DNA of 64,000 bases from Azolla caroliniana (GCA_043228905.1 JBHGNT010000021.1:6758001-6822000); one strand, 5' to 3'. Positions 22,238 to 33,320 are shown, numbered from the stretch's first letter. Translations and numbers: made by a program. The notes: a model not told the origin generated them from the sequence alone.

Positions 22238-22250
22238 GCTTGAGGGGGAG
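22238..22250 (+). other. Polypurine tract of element E
   Basis: TTGAGGGGGAG directly abuts the 3' LTR start at 22251, the usual copia arrangement. Confidence 0.8.
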
Positions 22251-24728
22251 TGTTGAGCGGCAAGCTCAACCGGAGCCGGATCGGCTGAATAAGCCGGAGC
22301 CGGTAAGCGAGACGGATCGGGCGAAACGGATCGGTATTACGGTGTGCAACCGAACCGGCAAGCAGTGGAGGCCGGGTGCAATCCATAACCGGAAGTCCAA
22401 TCGGAAGCCTAGTATAGGATAGACTACTAGGTAGCTATAGTCTCGTAGTAAGTGTCAGATGCTCGTGTGAGCATTGAAGTACATGGTACTTCTGTCAGTC
22501 CCAAGAGGACTTGTATAAATAGTGCTACTTAGCACAGTGTGTGTACAGAGTTTTGATATAATTTTGAAATCTAAAGGGAAAACGTGTTGAGAGTTATGGT
22601 GACTTAACTCTTCACGACTTGTCTATGCATTGTAAGAATTTATATGAGTTATCTCTTGCCGGAAAGATGATGTGTTATGGTTCTCTTTCACATATGCCTC
22701 CCTTCTTTACAATTGAAGATATATGCATAGGACTTAAGAAATTGGCCTCTCGAAAGGCAAGCAATCTTCAATGTATAAAGGCTGAAATGCTCAAATGGAC
22801 GGGAAAGGAAGCACATATATGGATAAGCGATATGTTTAATGATGCATTGCAACATGGTATGCCGTACGATTGGACTACAAATTGGATCAAACCTTTACAT
22901 AAAGGTGGAGATATAAATAATGTAAACAACTATCGAACCATCATGGTTGGCTCATTAATGGCAAAACTATTTGGATGTATAATGGAATCAAAGATAAGTG
23001 TATGGGCTGAAAAAAGTGGTAAGAGAGCTTATGGACAAGCTGGCTTTCGGAAACACCATAGCACCATTGATCACCTTATCACCCTTCGAGTATTAATGGA
23101 GGAAAGTCGCCTTAGAGGTAAAGGTTTATATTGTTGCTTTGTAGACTTCAAGAAAGCTTTTGATATGGTACCTCGTGAGCATCTTTGGAGGCGAATGGAA
23201 GAACTTGAGGTGCCAAGTGAATATATGCTTGCAATTTCCCGAATTTATGAGAAGGTTATATGTTGTGTGCGCATGAGAAATAAACTTTCAGATTTTTTCA
23301 AAAGCACTATTGGTGTTAAGCAAGGATGCCCACTCTCACCAACACTATTTGGTCTATGCATTGATGAATTGGAAGAAATGGTTACCAAGTTTGCAAAGGA
23401 AGAATGTGTTGAAGAAGTTGCCATTGGGAATGTTGTGATTATGCTTTTGCTATATGTAGATGATGTAGTGCTTTTTGCAAATACTTTAGGAGATGCACAA
23501 AAGCTTATGAAGGCATTGGAAAAATTTTGCATGCATACTAAATTAAGTGTCAATAGCTCTAAAACAAAGATTATGCTTGTGAAGAGCCAAAAAAGAGATA
23601 AACCATGCATTATGTACAACAATGAGCCACTTGAATGTGTGGAAAGCTTCAAATATCTTGGCCTTGAAGTTCCTTCAAATCATAGATGGAATGAATGTGC
23701 TACACGCCGCTTAGAGGCAGGCAAGCGAGCATACTATGCATTTGAGAACACATGCAATCTTGGAGATATTAAGTGTTGGGTCCTCAAGAAATATCTTTTC
23801 GACACTTTGGTGACACTGGTTCTTCTCTATGGGGTGGAAGTATGGGGCGGTAGCATCCCTAAATCTATGTGGAAAGAGTTTGAAAATGTCCAAAAGCATT
23901 TTCTTACCAAGTTTCTACAAGTTAAGAAACAAACGCCCTACACCCTCCTCCTCCTTGAGACGGGATCGCTTCCCATTGAGATCATGGCCATGGAAAGGGT
24001 TGTTGAATACATGCTTAAGGTTCAAAAAAGTCCCTCACATCGACTTCCTAGAATTGCGTGGGAAACAAGCAAAAAGATCCAAAAGACGCATAAAAGCAAA
24101 ATTTTGTGTTCCGGTTGGATGCAAGATATAGAAAAATGGTTTGGTAGATGGGATGCGAGACACTTGCTTCATGATGCATCATTAGATTCCTCTATAAATG
24201 AGGCATTTTTGCAACGCCAATGTATCATGACATGGGACAAATGTGGAGGCTCACACTTCACACATTATACTACACATGTTGCACCTAACTACAAAACCAT
24301 ATTCTTCGCGGAACAGGGAAATCGTACAAATCCATACATGTTAGAGCCCATACCGTTATCTTCCATTCGAACCATTGCTTCCATGCGACTTAGCTCACAT
24401 GCATTGCGATGTGAAACAGGGCATTGGGGTACAAGTGATGAGAGTGGTCGGCTATGCGCACTTTGCCCTAAACAAGTTCGCGAGTCTGAGTATCACACTT
24501 TGATACAATGCTCTGCCTTTGATCATATTCGATCATGCTTTACACATCTCTTCGATCGAGCCCAATCTTTGCATGAATTCCTCTCACAACCACAATGTGC
24601 ACTCTCGATTGCAACATTCATTGGTAAAGTTCTTGAACATCGAGAGTCACTACTCACTTTCACACATATCACGTGAAATGTAATATTTTTGGTCTCATAG
24701 GTCATATTTGACCTCCGAAGACGATAAT

Positions 24729-24782
<54 letters not shown>

Positions 24783-24821
24783 GTTCTCTGTTTTACGCTT
24801 CCGCAAACACTTACGTTCACA
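22251..24821 (+). repeat. 3' LTR of element E, split by a LINE
   Basis: The LTR is in two parts: 22251-22570 matches the first 320 bp of the 5' LTR up to TTTTGAAAT, and about 24734-24821 matches its last part, from the CT tract to TTCACA. The LINE fragment lies between. The CT tract here is longer than in the 5' LTR. Confidence 0.88.
22571..24733 (+). mobile_element. 5'-truncated LINE with intact RT ORF
   Basis: The frame is open from the left junction (22571) to TGA at 24674-24676, about 700 codons, so the protein is cut at its N-terminus and lacks the endonuclease. It has the non-LTR RT order: NWIKPLHKGGD, YRTIMVGS, KRAYGQAGFRKHHSTIDHL, CCFVDFKKAFDMVPRE, GVKQGCPLSPTLF, then the catalytic LLLYVDDVVLF (about 23450). 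A C-terminal Cys/His cluster (LCALCPKQ...YHTLIQC, about 24457-24510) follows. No stop interrupts it, so the insertion is young. There is no poly(A) tail; the 3' end runs into a (CT)n tract belonging to the LTR. No clean duplication was found. Confidence 0.88.
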
Positions 24822-24826
24822 ATAAC

Positions 24827-25099
24827 ACCTCGACCCTTGATATCTCTTATGTGGATATCATCGTGTACGACTCCACTCTTACAAAAGTTGGACATTTAAG
24901 GAAGTCAACAATAGATATAATAAAAGAAAAATTACCATGTCTAGAAGGTGGCTCGAGTCGAAGACGAACGAGATCTACTACACATAATCTAGAGTCGCAC
25001 CATTTGGTTTATGATGAAGATAATGCATTGATTGGTACATCCAAGGATGACGAGGAGGAATCCTCATTGTATATTAGCTATAGTAGTGATTCTCTATAA
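24827..25099 (+). pseudogene. DUF7869-type gene, C-terminal part
   Basis: Directly after E's duplication the host frame continues (TSTLDISYVDIIVYDSTL...), encoding about 90 more residues. These include an RRRTRS basic stretch and an acidic, Ser-rich end (DDEEESSLYIS), with stop TAA at 25097-25099. The reading phase agrees exactly with the phase at 16924, which ties both halves to one ancestral gene. Confidence 0.6.
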
Positions 25100-25400
25100 A
25101 GGAGTGATCATGAATGTATTTTTGGCTATTAAGTGTAACTTCCTTTCGCTTGTAACAAATCGATTAATATAAAAGCAAGTGTTTTGAATTTTTTCGATTC
25201 CTATGAATATCGTTTCTTATAAAAAATATTGGTTGTGAAGTTTGTGATATAAATTGAGAATGTAACTTTTTGAAATTCCTCTTTATTTATTTATTTTTAA
25301 ATCACGAAAATGGTGGATTTTTAACCATTTTCATAGTATATTTGAGAATGTATGATATTGGTATCAATGTGTTTTGTAATATCACTGAAAAAGTACTACA
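25100..25400. other. AT-rich 3' flank of the DUF7869-type gene
   Basis: No coding potential seen. It contains AATAAAA- and AATATAAAA-like stretches that could be the old 3' untranslated region. Confidence 0.35.
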
Positions 25401-25439
25401 ATAAAATAGAATATTCCTTATCCTTCAATTTATGTGTGA

Positions 25440-25728
25440 TCATTCCACTCGTGAACGCAAACGTGTTTAATAAAATATACAAAATCTTGGAAGTGCAAGG
25501 TTCAAAACCCTATTTGCACTCTGTATGCACCAAAATGTCACTAGGCCTTAGGCTTATTTTCATATTTACAAGTGTTTGTGCACTTTTACAATTCTCATTT
25601 TGTTCCCATTTACAACAGGCTAGTGTACACGTGTGACCATCACCCCTTCCACACGTATGCACATTGCACCTTCTCGATTTTTTCCGTTCCATGTGATTTT
25701 CATGCTATTGCCGAAAATCTTCACGACA
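25440..25728 (-). repeat. Truncated LTR of a C-like Ty3 element (M)
   Basis: Read on the minus strand from 25728 it starts TGTCGTGAAGATTTTCGGC, as the 3' LTR of element C does, and later has TTTTGAACCTTGCACTTCC, equivalent to the antisense tRNA-like part of the C and D LTRs. It cuts the RT of copia F exactly at SLYG. The far end of the LTR was not found, so the left boundary is approximate. Confidence 0.6.
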
Positions 25729-27620
25729 CCGTAGAGGGACTTCTTTAGTCGGAAAATTGCTCTCAGATGTTTGCTTGATTCGAAGTTGTGTGATTGTACC
25801 ATGTACACCTCTTCTTCTAATTCGCCATGAAGAAAAGCATTCTTGACATCCATATGATGGAGGTGCCACCCTTTTGATGTTGTGAGTAAAATCATGGTTC
25901 GAGCGGTCATCATCTTTGACACTGGTGCAAAGGTCTCTTCATAGTCAACATTGTGTGTCTGTGTGTAGCCTTTCGCTACAATTCGGGCTTTGTTGCGGTT
26001 GACAGTGCCATCGGCATTATGCTTTACTTTGCATATCCATCTACAATCGATTGCCTTCTTGTGTGCTGAGTGAGGGACACGGTCCCAAGTTTTGTTTTTG
26101 TCGAGTGCTTGCATCTCTTCATTCATTGCTTCAATCCATTGTGGATCTTTAGAGGCTTCAACAAAAATTTCCAGTTCGCAAACAATTGCTACCTTCATCA
26201 TGAATGCATAATGATATGCCATGTAGTCATTGTGGCCGAATCGGTTAACTGGGTTCTTCTCACGGGTGGAGCGGTGGAGTTTTTCATTTGTTGTGGCAAT
26301 GACTTTCTTCACTCCAGGTGTCCTCGTGATGGACCCATCAAATCCACCATACTCACTATCGAGTGAGTGAGCCGATTCATTTCCGTTGGATTGATCGTCT
26401 TCATATTTCGGCATTTTCGTTTTGCCTTTGTCCAATTTAGCACATCTCCGATTCGCGCTTTGGTTGCTCAGAGGATATTGTGGTCCACTCATCCTAGTCG
26501 AGATTGGACTCTCTTCTTGCATTGTCCTTCATTATTCATCGTCTTCTACATTGATGTCGACTTAGGTTTGTACCATGATGCCGATTCGTTAAAGACGAGG
26601 TTCTGACTTATGCAAACCTTTCGAGTAGAGGGGTTGAAGCATTTGTACCCTTTTTGCTCAAGTGAGTACCCCACGAGAATACACTTCTCCGATTTTGAAT
26701 TGAACTTTTGTCGCTTCTCATCGGGAATGTGTACAAATGCGATACAACTGAATACCCTAACATGAGATAGATCTGGCTTCTTTCCATAGTACTTCTCGTG
26801 AGGGGTAACCTCATGCACTCCGGATGTCACACATTGGTTCACTAAATATATGATAGTATTTGCCGCTTCGACCTAGTATGACTTAGGAAAGTTTTTCTTG
26901 TTCATCATGGCCCTAGCCACCTCCTCTAGTATGTGTCGATGTTTCCTTTCGGCTACTCCATTTTGTTGTGGTGTGTATCGGCACGAGAATTCTTGTTGAA
27001 TTCCTTCTTGCCAGAGATAAGTTGTAAAGTTGTCAGAAAAGTACTATTTTCCTCTGTACGATTGAAGGCACTGAGCATGTTGGCTCTTTTTTTTTCACTC
27101 TATTTTTTAATTTCTTGAAGTGTGAGAACACTTCACTCTTCTGTTGCATGGGGAAAATCTAGGTGTATTTGGAGTAGTCATCGATAAAGGTGACATAGAA
27201 CAACATCCTTCGAATGTTGCCATCTGAGCTAGTCCCGCCACATTTGAGTGAATTATGTCCAGAAGGCCTTTGCTCACATTCCTTTATTTTGGGAACGGGT
27301 GTTGTTGTTGTTTGCTAAATTGGCATGCTTCGCAGACTCCTACAACTTCCTTCTCTATAAAAGTTAGGAGTCCGATGACAACTCCTTCTTATTGCATGCC
27401 TTTGAGCTTTTGAAGATTGATGTGGCCGATTCTTTTGTGCCACAATTCTATGTACGTATCAACTTTGGGACCTTTTGTATACAAAGCTGATTTCATCTCA
27501 TGTGAGTCGAGAATGAACATTTGACCCTCTCTTTGTCCGCGAGCCTTGTTCCACAATTTTGTTGACTGAGGCCAAATTCTTCGTTATGGTTGGAACATAC
27601 AAGACTTTTTTGATATAGGT
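25729..27620 (-). pseudogene. Copia F: integrase and partial RT
   Basis: RT is readable at 25729-26300 (EASKDPQWIEAMNEEMQAL, IVAKGYTQTHNVDYEETFAPV, MDVKNAFLHGELEEEVYM) and ends at KKSLYG. Integrase C-terminal text (GKKPDLSHVRVFSCIAFVHI, LVGYSLEQKGYKCFNP) is at 26600-26790, and more degraded integrase extends to about 27600. Many frame breaks mean it cannot be expressed. Confidence 0.8.
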
Positions 27621-27639
27621 CTTGTTACCCTCCTTGTCG

Positions 27640-28570
27640 AATGGTACATTGTCGACATGCCATATTAGATGAGTGGTGTCATCTCCAATCTCAACAGAGT
27701 TTGGGTCGATTCAACTCGAAACCATTCTCGATGAGACGTCATATGGTTTGTGGCGCCGGAGTTGACAAACCAAACATCCTCTGCATTGGATGTCCTAGTA
27801 GGACTGGAGGCCAACATAGAATTTATTGTATGCCTCATCACCAACATTCCGCCATGATCGTCATAGTCAGAGTTAGTGGCATAATTGGTGAGTTGTTGGT
27901 TTGTGGGGGCCGACTCATTTTTCTTCTTCCAACACTCTACCTCATGGTGGCTGATTTTGCCACAATACCTACATTCGATGGGGTTATTTTGTCAACTCAG
28001 TCCAACATGGAAGCTCCCCCTTCTGTCAAAAGTTCCCTGTGTGAATCTAGATTCTTGCCAGTGATGGGAGTTGTTTTCATGGGATGGTCCTTGTCCATTA
28101 CGTCCTTGGTCGAATCGGCCTCTTCCTACATGACTGTGTCCTCTACTTCTGTCTAAGTGCGAGTAGAGCATGTATGCTTTAGAGATTGTGCTCCTTGATC
28201 AAACGTGATTCTCTTTGACCAATAGCATCGACTGAAGATCGAAGGAGGGAGGATTTTCTGTTGCGAGGATGGCCAATCTCGTTCTGCCAAAATCGTGGTG
28301 CTAAGCCACCGAAGCATGTTTGCACCATTTCATCATCATCAATGTTGACGTCTTTATCAAGCCAAGTGAGTCGCACAACTCCTTGATCTTCATGGTGTAG
28401 CTTGTGATCAACATGCCCCTCTATTGAATGTTATTCAACTCTTGACGAAGTTGAAGTTTACGTGCGATCGTATTTGCCACGAAGATCTTTCTGAGATGCT
28501 CCCATGCTTCCTTTGGCGTTTTAGCTTCCTGAATATAGACGAGCATATGTTCTTGGATGCATGATGCCAA
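27640..28570 (-). pseudogene. Copia F: gag C-terminal part and protease
   Basis: From right to left: gag (YIQEAKTPKEAWEHLRKIF; DDDEMVQTCFGGLAPRF), CCHC knuckle CRYCGKISHHEVEC (about 27930-27971), and protease with WFVNSGATNHM near 27750. The protease motif has Asn where the catalytic Asp of D-S-G-A belongs, consistent with one G-to-A change. Confidence 0.75.
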
Positions 28571-28616
28571 GTAGTTGTTGTGGGTGGGGGGTGGAGCCAA
28601 GGGGTTGAGCGTGAGG

Positions 28617-28620
<4 letters not shown>

Positions 28621-28683
<63 letters not shown>
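28621..28683. repeat. (GA)n microsatellite
   Basis: An uninterrupted GA run of about 63 bases inside insertion H. On the minus strand it is a CT run placed like the CT tracts of copia LTRs. Confidence 0.95.
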
Positions 28684-28687
<4 letters not shown>

Positions 28688-29305
28688 CACACAATATTAA
28701 GAGGCAAAATTTCTACTATCATTCATGTCCCCTATGGTGGGGTTATATAGGTACATTACATGCTGGTTCCAAATCAAGAACATACAATGGGGTTTTTAGG
28801 TTAGTTACATAACTTTGTAACAACTTAGACCCACTTTACCATATTAATATACTCACACTTACTCATGACATCCACATTTACACATACACTTACACACGAC
28901 TTTTAATACAAAGACTTTACACTTATCTATCCACGTACCAACACGCTATACTTTCAATCCCACGGATAACACATATGGCACGCCCGTGGGATAGTGCCTT
29001 GCACAAGTGAACCCACATGCCATCAATAAACATGAACAATGGTCCTTGGACCGAAACTTACGACTAGAACTCCCTCGGTGTTCTCCTATCATGTTGGTCG
29101 GAACTCCATAAATCGGAACACGCATAACACGAACATAAACTCAACGACATGAACCTCTCGTTCGGTCGGAACATACGCGAACATAGAACTTCGGCACTCT
29201 CTTTTTAGGTCTTTAAATGATATTGTGTGTGTTTTTCTTTTATTTTATGTGAGTTGTGAGTTTACAAATTTTTTGGATCAGCTCTCATGTTTTTGAAATT
29301 CTTGG

Positions 29306-29741
29306 TGTTAACTCTTAGGGCCGGACAATGGCCTAACACAGGGTGTCTATGGAAGACACTTCACCAAAGGGGTGTTACGGCAAGAGGATTAGAATCAACG
29401 ATTAATCCGACTTAATTAGGCTACTTAACAAGATCGTCCTTAATAATCACACGCGTACTATATAACAATGAATGCAGAATGGCAATTAACAGAGAGATAA
29501 CAACACTAAGCTTTATTAATTAACCGTTGCTCATTACATTGTATCCGGGCCTTTAAATAGGTTTCCGGTCTGTAGTACAAAACGGTTCCATCCGCACCTG
29601 TTCGGGATCGGTCCGGATCCGGAACGGCATACCGATTCCGGTCCGTCCGTCCACACTCATAGCTTACTTACAACCATTCCTAATAATTAAATAACTCCCC
29701 GTTTAACACTCTGGACTCCTTTGCCGGCCGGGCCGATAACA
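29306..29741 (-). repeat. 3' LTR of element G
   Basis: 436 bp, minus-strand TGTTATCGGCCC...GAGTTAACA. It shares most blocks of the A LTR (TATTTAAAGGCCCGG, CACGCGTGATTA-type text, GTGTTAGGCC). Confidence 0.85.
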
Positions 29742-29789
29742 CATGGCACGCCCGTGGGACAGTACCTTGTACGTCGAATCCACATCCGA

Positions 29790-32170
29790 CCCTTGCTATT
29801 CTTCGTCCAAAATATCCAGAATGCTTTGTTCGAGAGTCTCCAATGGTTCATCTGGAATTGGTTGTTGTTGTTGTTGTTGCTGTTGCTGCTCCGTTGATGG
29901 CTGCTGCGACTGGTCCTTTGGTGGCTGCTCCTCCGTTTGTTGCTCTGACACCGGCGTCTGCGTCGTTGCTCCCTCCGTCATAGTGGTCTCCGGTTGATTG
30001 GTTCCGGGCTGGCCCTCGGCTGGCGACGGTTCCTCATCACTAAGGTTAACCGTTGCCGCTTCCCGTGCTTTTTCTTCCCGAACCTAGGACCGCTCGTAGC
30101 TTTCAAACTGGATTTGAGCGTCCAGCCTATCATTGTCTAGCTAAGCTACGAGTTGCCAGACCTGCGCCAACTGTTCATCCGCCAGGACTTGGAAGTCGTC
30201 GGCCAGCTCGTCCCGTATGGCGGTGAAGTCCTCGGAAGTCAACATGTAACAATCATCTCCTTCCTTCCGCCGGTTTGCCACGTCTGCCCGTAGCAATTGG
30301 AGTTCCGCCGCATTTTGTGCCCACTTTGTCCACCATCTTACGGAGCTTTCGTCAATCAAGAGTTTTGTCTGTTCAGCCATGCCCGGAGGATGCATTGAAT
30401 CCGGCCCGTTCCCAACTGCGATTTGATCTCCGCAGCTTGCCGTTCCTCCTTCAATTGCTTGATGATTTTGACGTTGTCTTCCGCCTGCTCCTTGTAATGC
30501 GTCAATTGCCTTTGATATGTGCTTTGTAATTTTTGCAATACCATTGACGCTCTCTCCTTTTCTTCCTGCTGCTGCTTCTGGAGCTCCATCCGGACCTTCT
30601 CCGCCTCGTCCAACTATCTTGTATTTTCCGCTCGTTCGTCAACGAGCGCCGTCGCGGCCCGATCAACTTCCTACTAGAGCTCGGCCACCCGTTCCTTATG
30701 CTCCGTTTCCAGCCGTTTGTAGTCCCGGTGCAGGTGCTCAAAATCATCTATCTTTTGCTTGAGCCGTGCGTTGATCTGTCGACGGGCCCGGTCCTCACGG
30801 TCCTTCTGCTGGAAGAGCTCTTCCTTTAGCCGTTCAATTTCCATTTCCGCCGTCTTCCGCAGCTTGTCCTTATCCTGCAACACTTTGTCTTTTTCCTCCC
30901 TTAGTCGGTCGTATGCTTGATGGCCTTTCCGGAGGCTCTCCTCTGCCCGGCGGAGGTTCTCAGCAGTCTTCTTTAATTCTGCTTCGGCCGTTGTCTTCAA
31001 TTCCCGTTCACGGCTCCTTAGCGCTTCTTGTGCGGCAAGTTCATCTCTCAATTCCGCAAGCTCCTGGGCTTGCGCCGCATCTCTCTCTGTGACGGGTTCC
31101 GTTGCCGGGGTCTTATTAGTATGTACAGGTTGGTCTGGTTCTTTATTCTGTACACTTACCGGAGTCATCGATGATTGGATTTGTGTTGCCGTTAAGGCCA
31201 TTTTGGCCATTTCTGCCGTAACCTGATCCAAGTCTTTTTCAAGGCACCGGATTCTGGACCGGGCCGTCTCTAGTTGTTCGGTTGTAACGAGCAACCGTTC
31301 GCTTTGCGCTCTTTCTTCTGCCTCAATATACCCCACTGCTCCGGCAATCTGTTCGCCTATCCACCGGAGCCACAGGCTACCGGTGCATTGTTGTTGCGTT
31401 TGCACGGAGGTTTGACGGATTGGCTCGCTTGTAGGTGGGTGGTCCCGCCTGATTGCGCCGAATTGCAATTCCGTTTCTGCCCGTGGACCACCCTGCTATC
31501 CTGGTTCCCCTTGCGCTTCTTCTTGGTTGGCCGAGGGAGGCTACATTGACCTTTCCGGCTTTGGTGGGATGGGACTTTCCGGTGTTGCCGGTGGTGCAGG
31601 GGCTTCTGATTCTGGTGCCATGTGCACCGGTTCCGGTTCCACCCTTGGCGTGGGAGTCTCAGTATGGGGAGCCGGTGTTCCCTCCGTCTGAGGGTCCGAA
31701 CGTTTCCCGACTGCCTCAACGGTCCTTGCCGATGACCGTCGCTAGAGGTGCTCCGTAGGCTCCTCCTCTATTTCCTCTTCCTGAGTCCCGACATTGAGTT
31801 TTGCCGCCAAGGGGTCCGCTTCTCTATTCACCAGTCGGCGGAGTGTAACCTTTATGGGCCGTACCGGTGGTTCCTCCTGCGCATCCGTTGGCCACTTCCG
31901 GCTGGCGCTCTCCTTTCCCGCCTGTTCTGCGTCCGCCACCTTCCCCTTAGTGGCCTTAGAGGCCAACAACTGTTGTCTTTTGGAAGCAGTCTTTGGGGTG
32001 CCGTCCACCACTCTTCCCCGCTTCTTGGGCTTGACGGGCTCGACGGGTGGCACAAGCAAGGTGAGCCACTGCGTTACGGCGTGCCATATCCTCCGTCCGT
32101 CTCGGCCTTCTTTGTCGTCTTTGCCTCTGATGATCTCGATCGCCGCACACAAACCGTCTGCGATCAATAC
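29790..32170 (-). pseudogene. ORF2-like coiled-coil protein of element G, 5'-truncated
   Basis: Minus-strand homologue of ORF2 of A, from PVLIADGLCAAIEIIRG (about 32165) through a WLRWIGEQIAGAVGYIEAEE segment (about 31370), long coiled coil (31250-30560), SVRWWTKWAQNAAELQLLRA (about 30330) and a Gln-rich tail ending LETLEQSILDILDEE (about 29800). It has several frameshifts and stops. Coiled-coil blocks are almost unchanged from A while linkers have diverged, which suggests the protein was under selection. It shows Gln where A has its first internal TAG. Confidence 0.8.
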
Positions 32171-32513
32171 CGGACAATGGCCTAACACAGGGTGTCTACG
32201 GAAGACACTTCACCAAAGGGATGTTACGACAAGAGGATTAGAATCAACGATTAATCCGACTTAATTAGGCTACTTAACAAGATCGTCCTTAATAATCACA
32301 CGCGTACGATATAACAATGAATGCAGAACGGCAATTAACAGAGAGATAACAACACTAATGTCATCCGCACCTGTTCGGGATCGGTCCGGATCCGGAACGG
32401 CATACCGATTCCGGTCCGTCCGTCCACACTCATAGCTTACTTACAACCATTCCTTATAATTAAATAACTCCCTGTTTCACACTCTGGACTCCTTTGTCGG
32501 CCGAGCCGGTAAA
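32171..32513 (-). repeat. 5' LTR of element G, internally deleted
   Basis: Matches 29320-29741 but lacks about 80 bp after AACAACACTAA and lacks its terminal bases at the ORF2 junction. The outer end has lost one base (CCGGTAAA instead of CCGGTAACA). Confidence 0.8.
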
Positions 32514-32890
32514 CTTGGTAATGCCCTTCAATTCTTTTGAAATTCTGTTTGTTGCCCTCAAGCTTCTGAAATTTGATGATGTGTCCTCGAGTTATTGTAA
32601 TTAGGTTGATGCCCTTCCATTTTTTAATTTACTCGTATGCCCTCTCTTCCTTCTGTCTTGTAACTCCTTCCTTCTTCCTCTTGCTCTTGCTTGATTTCTT
32701 CTGCTCCAATTTTCTGCCTTAATTTTTTGTTCCTATTCTGTCTTCGTCTTCTATCTCTTGTTGGCTTGGATGATCTTGCCGAAACCATGGGAGAGCTAGG
32801 TGGACCTCCTTCCCTACTCTGTTTAGGTCTATCTTGGTCATTTCTACTCGCCAGCCGCCGATCGTGCCTATTCGTCCCCACCCATCAACA

Positions 32891-33091
32891 ATAGTACAAC
32901 ACCCGACTAGCTGCTTATTCCCATGCTAGGTAGTCGGTGTGTGTTGGGTTGGGTTTCACTTCTTGCGCTCCCTCGATGTAACACCAATAGCCATGGCTGG
33001 CAAAGTATTGGTGCATCTTGTATTGCCAAGATGCAAAGTTGTTTCTGTCCAACTTTTCACTGGGAAGAGAGCTGCGGATTAGGGTGTTCAT
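32891..33091 (-). pseudogene. Copia F: gag N-terminus
   Basis: From ATG at 33091 the minus strand encodes a gag start clearly homologous to that of E (LPSEKLDRNNFASWQYKMHQ, HGYWCYIEGA). A TAA at 32915-32917 replaces the Gln of the WEQAASR motif (CAA to TAA). It ends at the H insertion. Confidence 0.8.
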
Positions 33092-33210
33092 GGTGGTTGA
33101 CTAGTTGGAATGGTTTTTCTGCCTCTTCTTCTTTTTCAGATGAGCCGAAACTCTCTTGATTGTTGGTGTGCCACACAACACAAGTGGATAGGTTGGACCA
33201 GTCTATCAAT

Positions 33211-33223
33211 CACTCTGATACCA
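33211..33223 (-). other. Primer-binding site of element F
   Basis: The minus strand reads TGGTATCAGAGTG next to the LTR end, matching the initiator tRNA-Met complement. Confidence 0.85.
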
Positions 33224-33264
33224 TGTAAAGAGTTAGTGATGTGATTCTATGTAGTGGATTAGAA

Positions 33265-33320
<56 letters not shown>

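Larger units (their letters stand above)
16925..24821 (+). mobile_element. Element E: copia retrotransposon inside the DUF7869-type gene
   Basis: A copia element bounded by TGTTGAG...TTCACA LTRs and the duplication ATAAC. Order: LTR, PBS for initiator tRNA-Met, gag, protease, integrase, RT, RNase H, polypurine tract, LTR. The integrase-before-RT order is diagnostic of copia. Its 3' LTR is split by a LINE fragment. The LTRs differ at only a handful of sites over the 320 bp shared before the LINE, so insertion is fairly recent. Confidence 0.92.
16920..24826. other. Target-site duplication ATAAC around element E
   Basis: ATAAC at 16920-16924 and 24822-24826 abuts the LTR ends. Removing E and one copy restores the reading frame of the host gene (codons for H-N-T-S across the join). 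Confidence 0.9.
29306..32513 (-). mobile_element. Element G: ORF2-only deletion derivative of an A-like Ty3 element
   Basis: Minus-strand element with two LTRs related to those of A and an exact 5-bp duplication, but with only the 3' part of ORF2 between them. PBS, gag-pol and the first ~190 codons of ORF2 are missing. The join (about 32168-32172) fuses the 5' LTR, 15-20 bases before its end, to ORF2 at a shared CCGG. The 5' LTR has also lost about 80 bp, including the TATA region. Confidence 0.85.
29301..32518. other. Target-site duplication CTTGG around element G
   Basis: CTTGG at 29301-29305 and 32514-32518 flank the two LTR ends, proving G integrated as one unit into H. Confidence 0.85.
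28576..32890 (-). mobile_element. Insertion H: TG...CA element, probable solo LTR, hosting G
   Basis: About 1.1 kb without the nested element G. Minus-strand ends are TGTTGATGGGTGGGG and CCCCACCCACAACA, which form an imperfect inverted repeat of about 15 bp. A 5-bp duplication, TG...CA ends and a CCTATATAACC box (about 28744) favour a solo LTR; the long terminal inverted repeat leaves a non-autonomous DNA transposon possible. It contains a (GA)n run at 28621-28683 and an inverted repeat ATCCCACGG/CCGTGGGAT at about 28958-29000, within text shared with the pre-LTR motif of A and G. Confidence 0.6.
28571..32895. other. Near-perfect 5-bp duplication around insertion H
   Basis: GTAGT at 28571-28575 and ATAGT at 32891-32895 flank H. 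The single difference is a G/A transition. The gag frame of F joins exactly if H and one copy are removed. Confidence 0.75.

Noticed and set aside
25450-25520. Independent SINE at GCAAGGTTCAAAACC
   Set aside because: The B-box-like match is inside LTR fragment M and lines up with the tRNA-like part of the C and D LTRs; no separate SINE ends or A tail.
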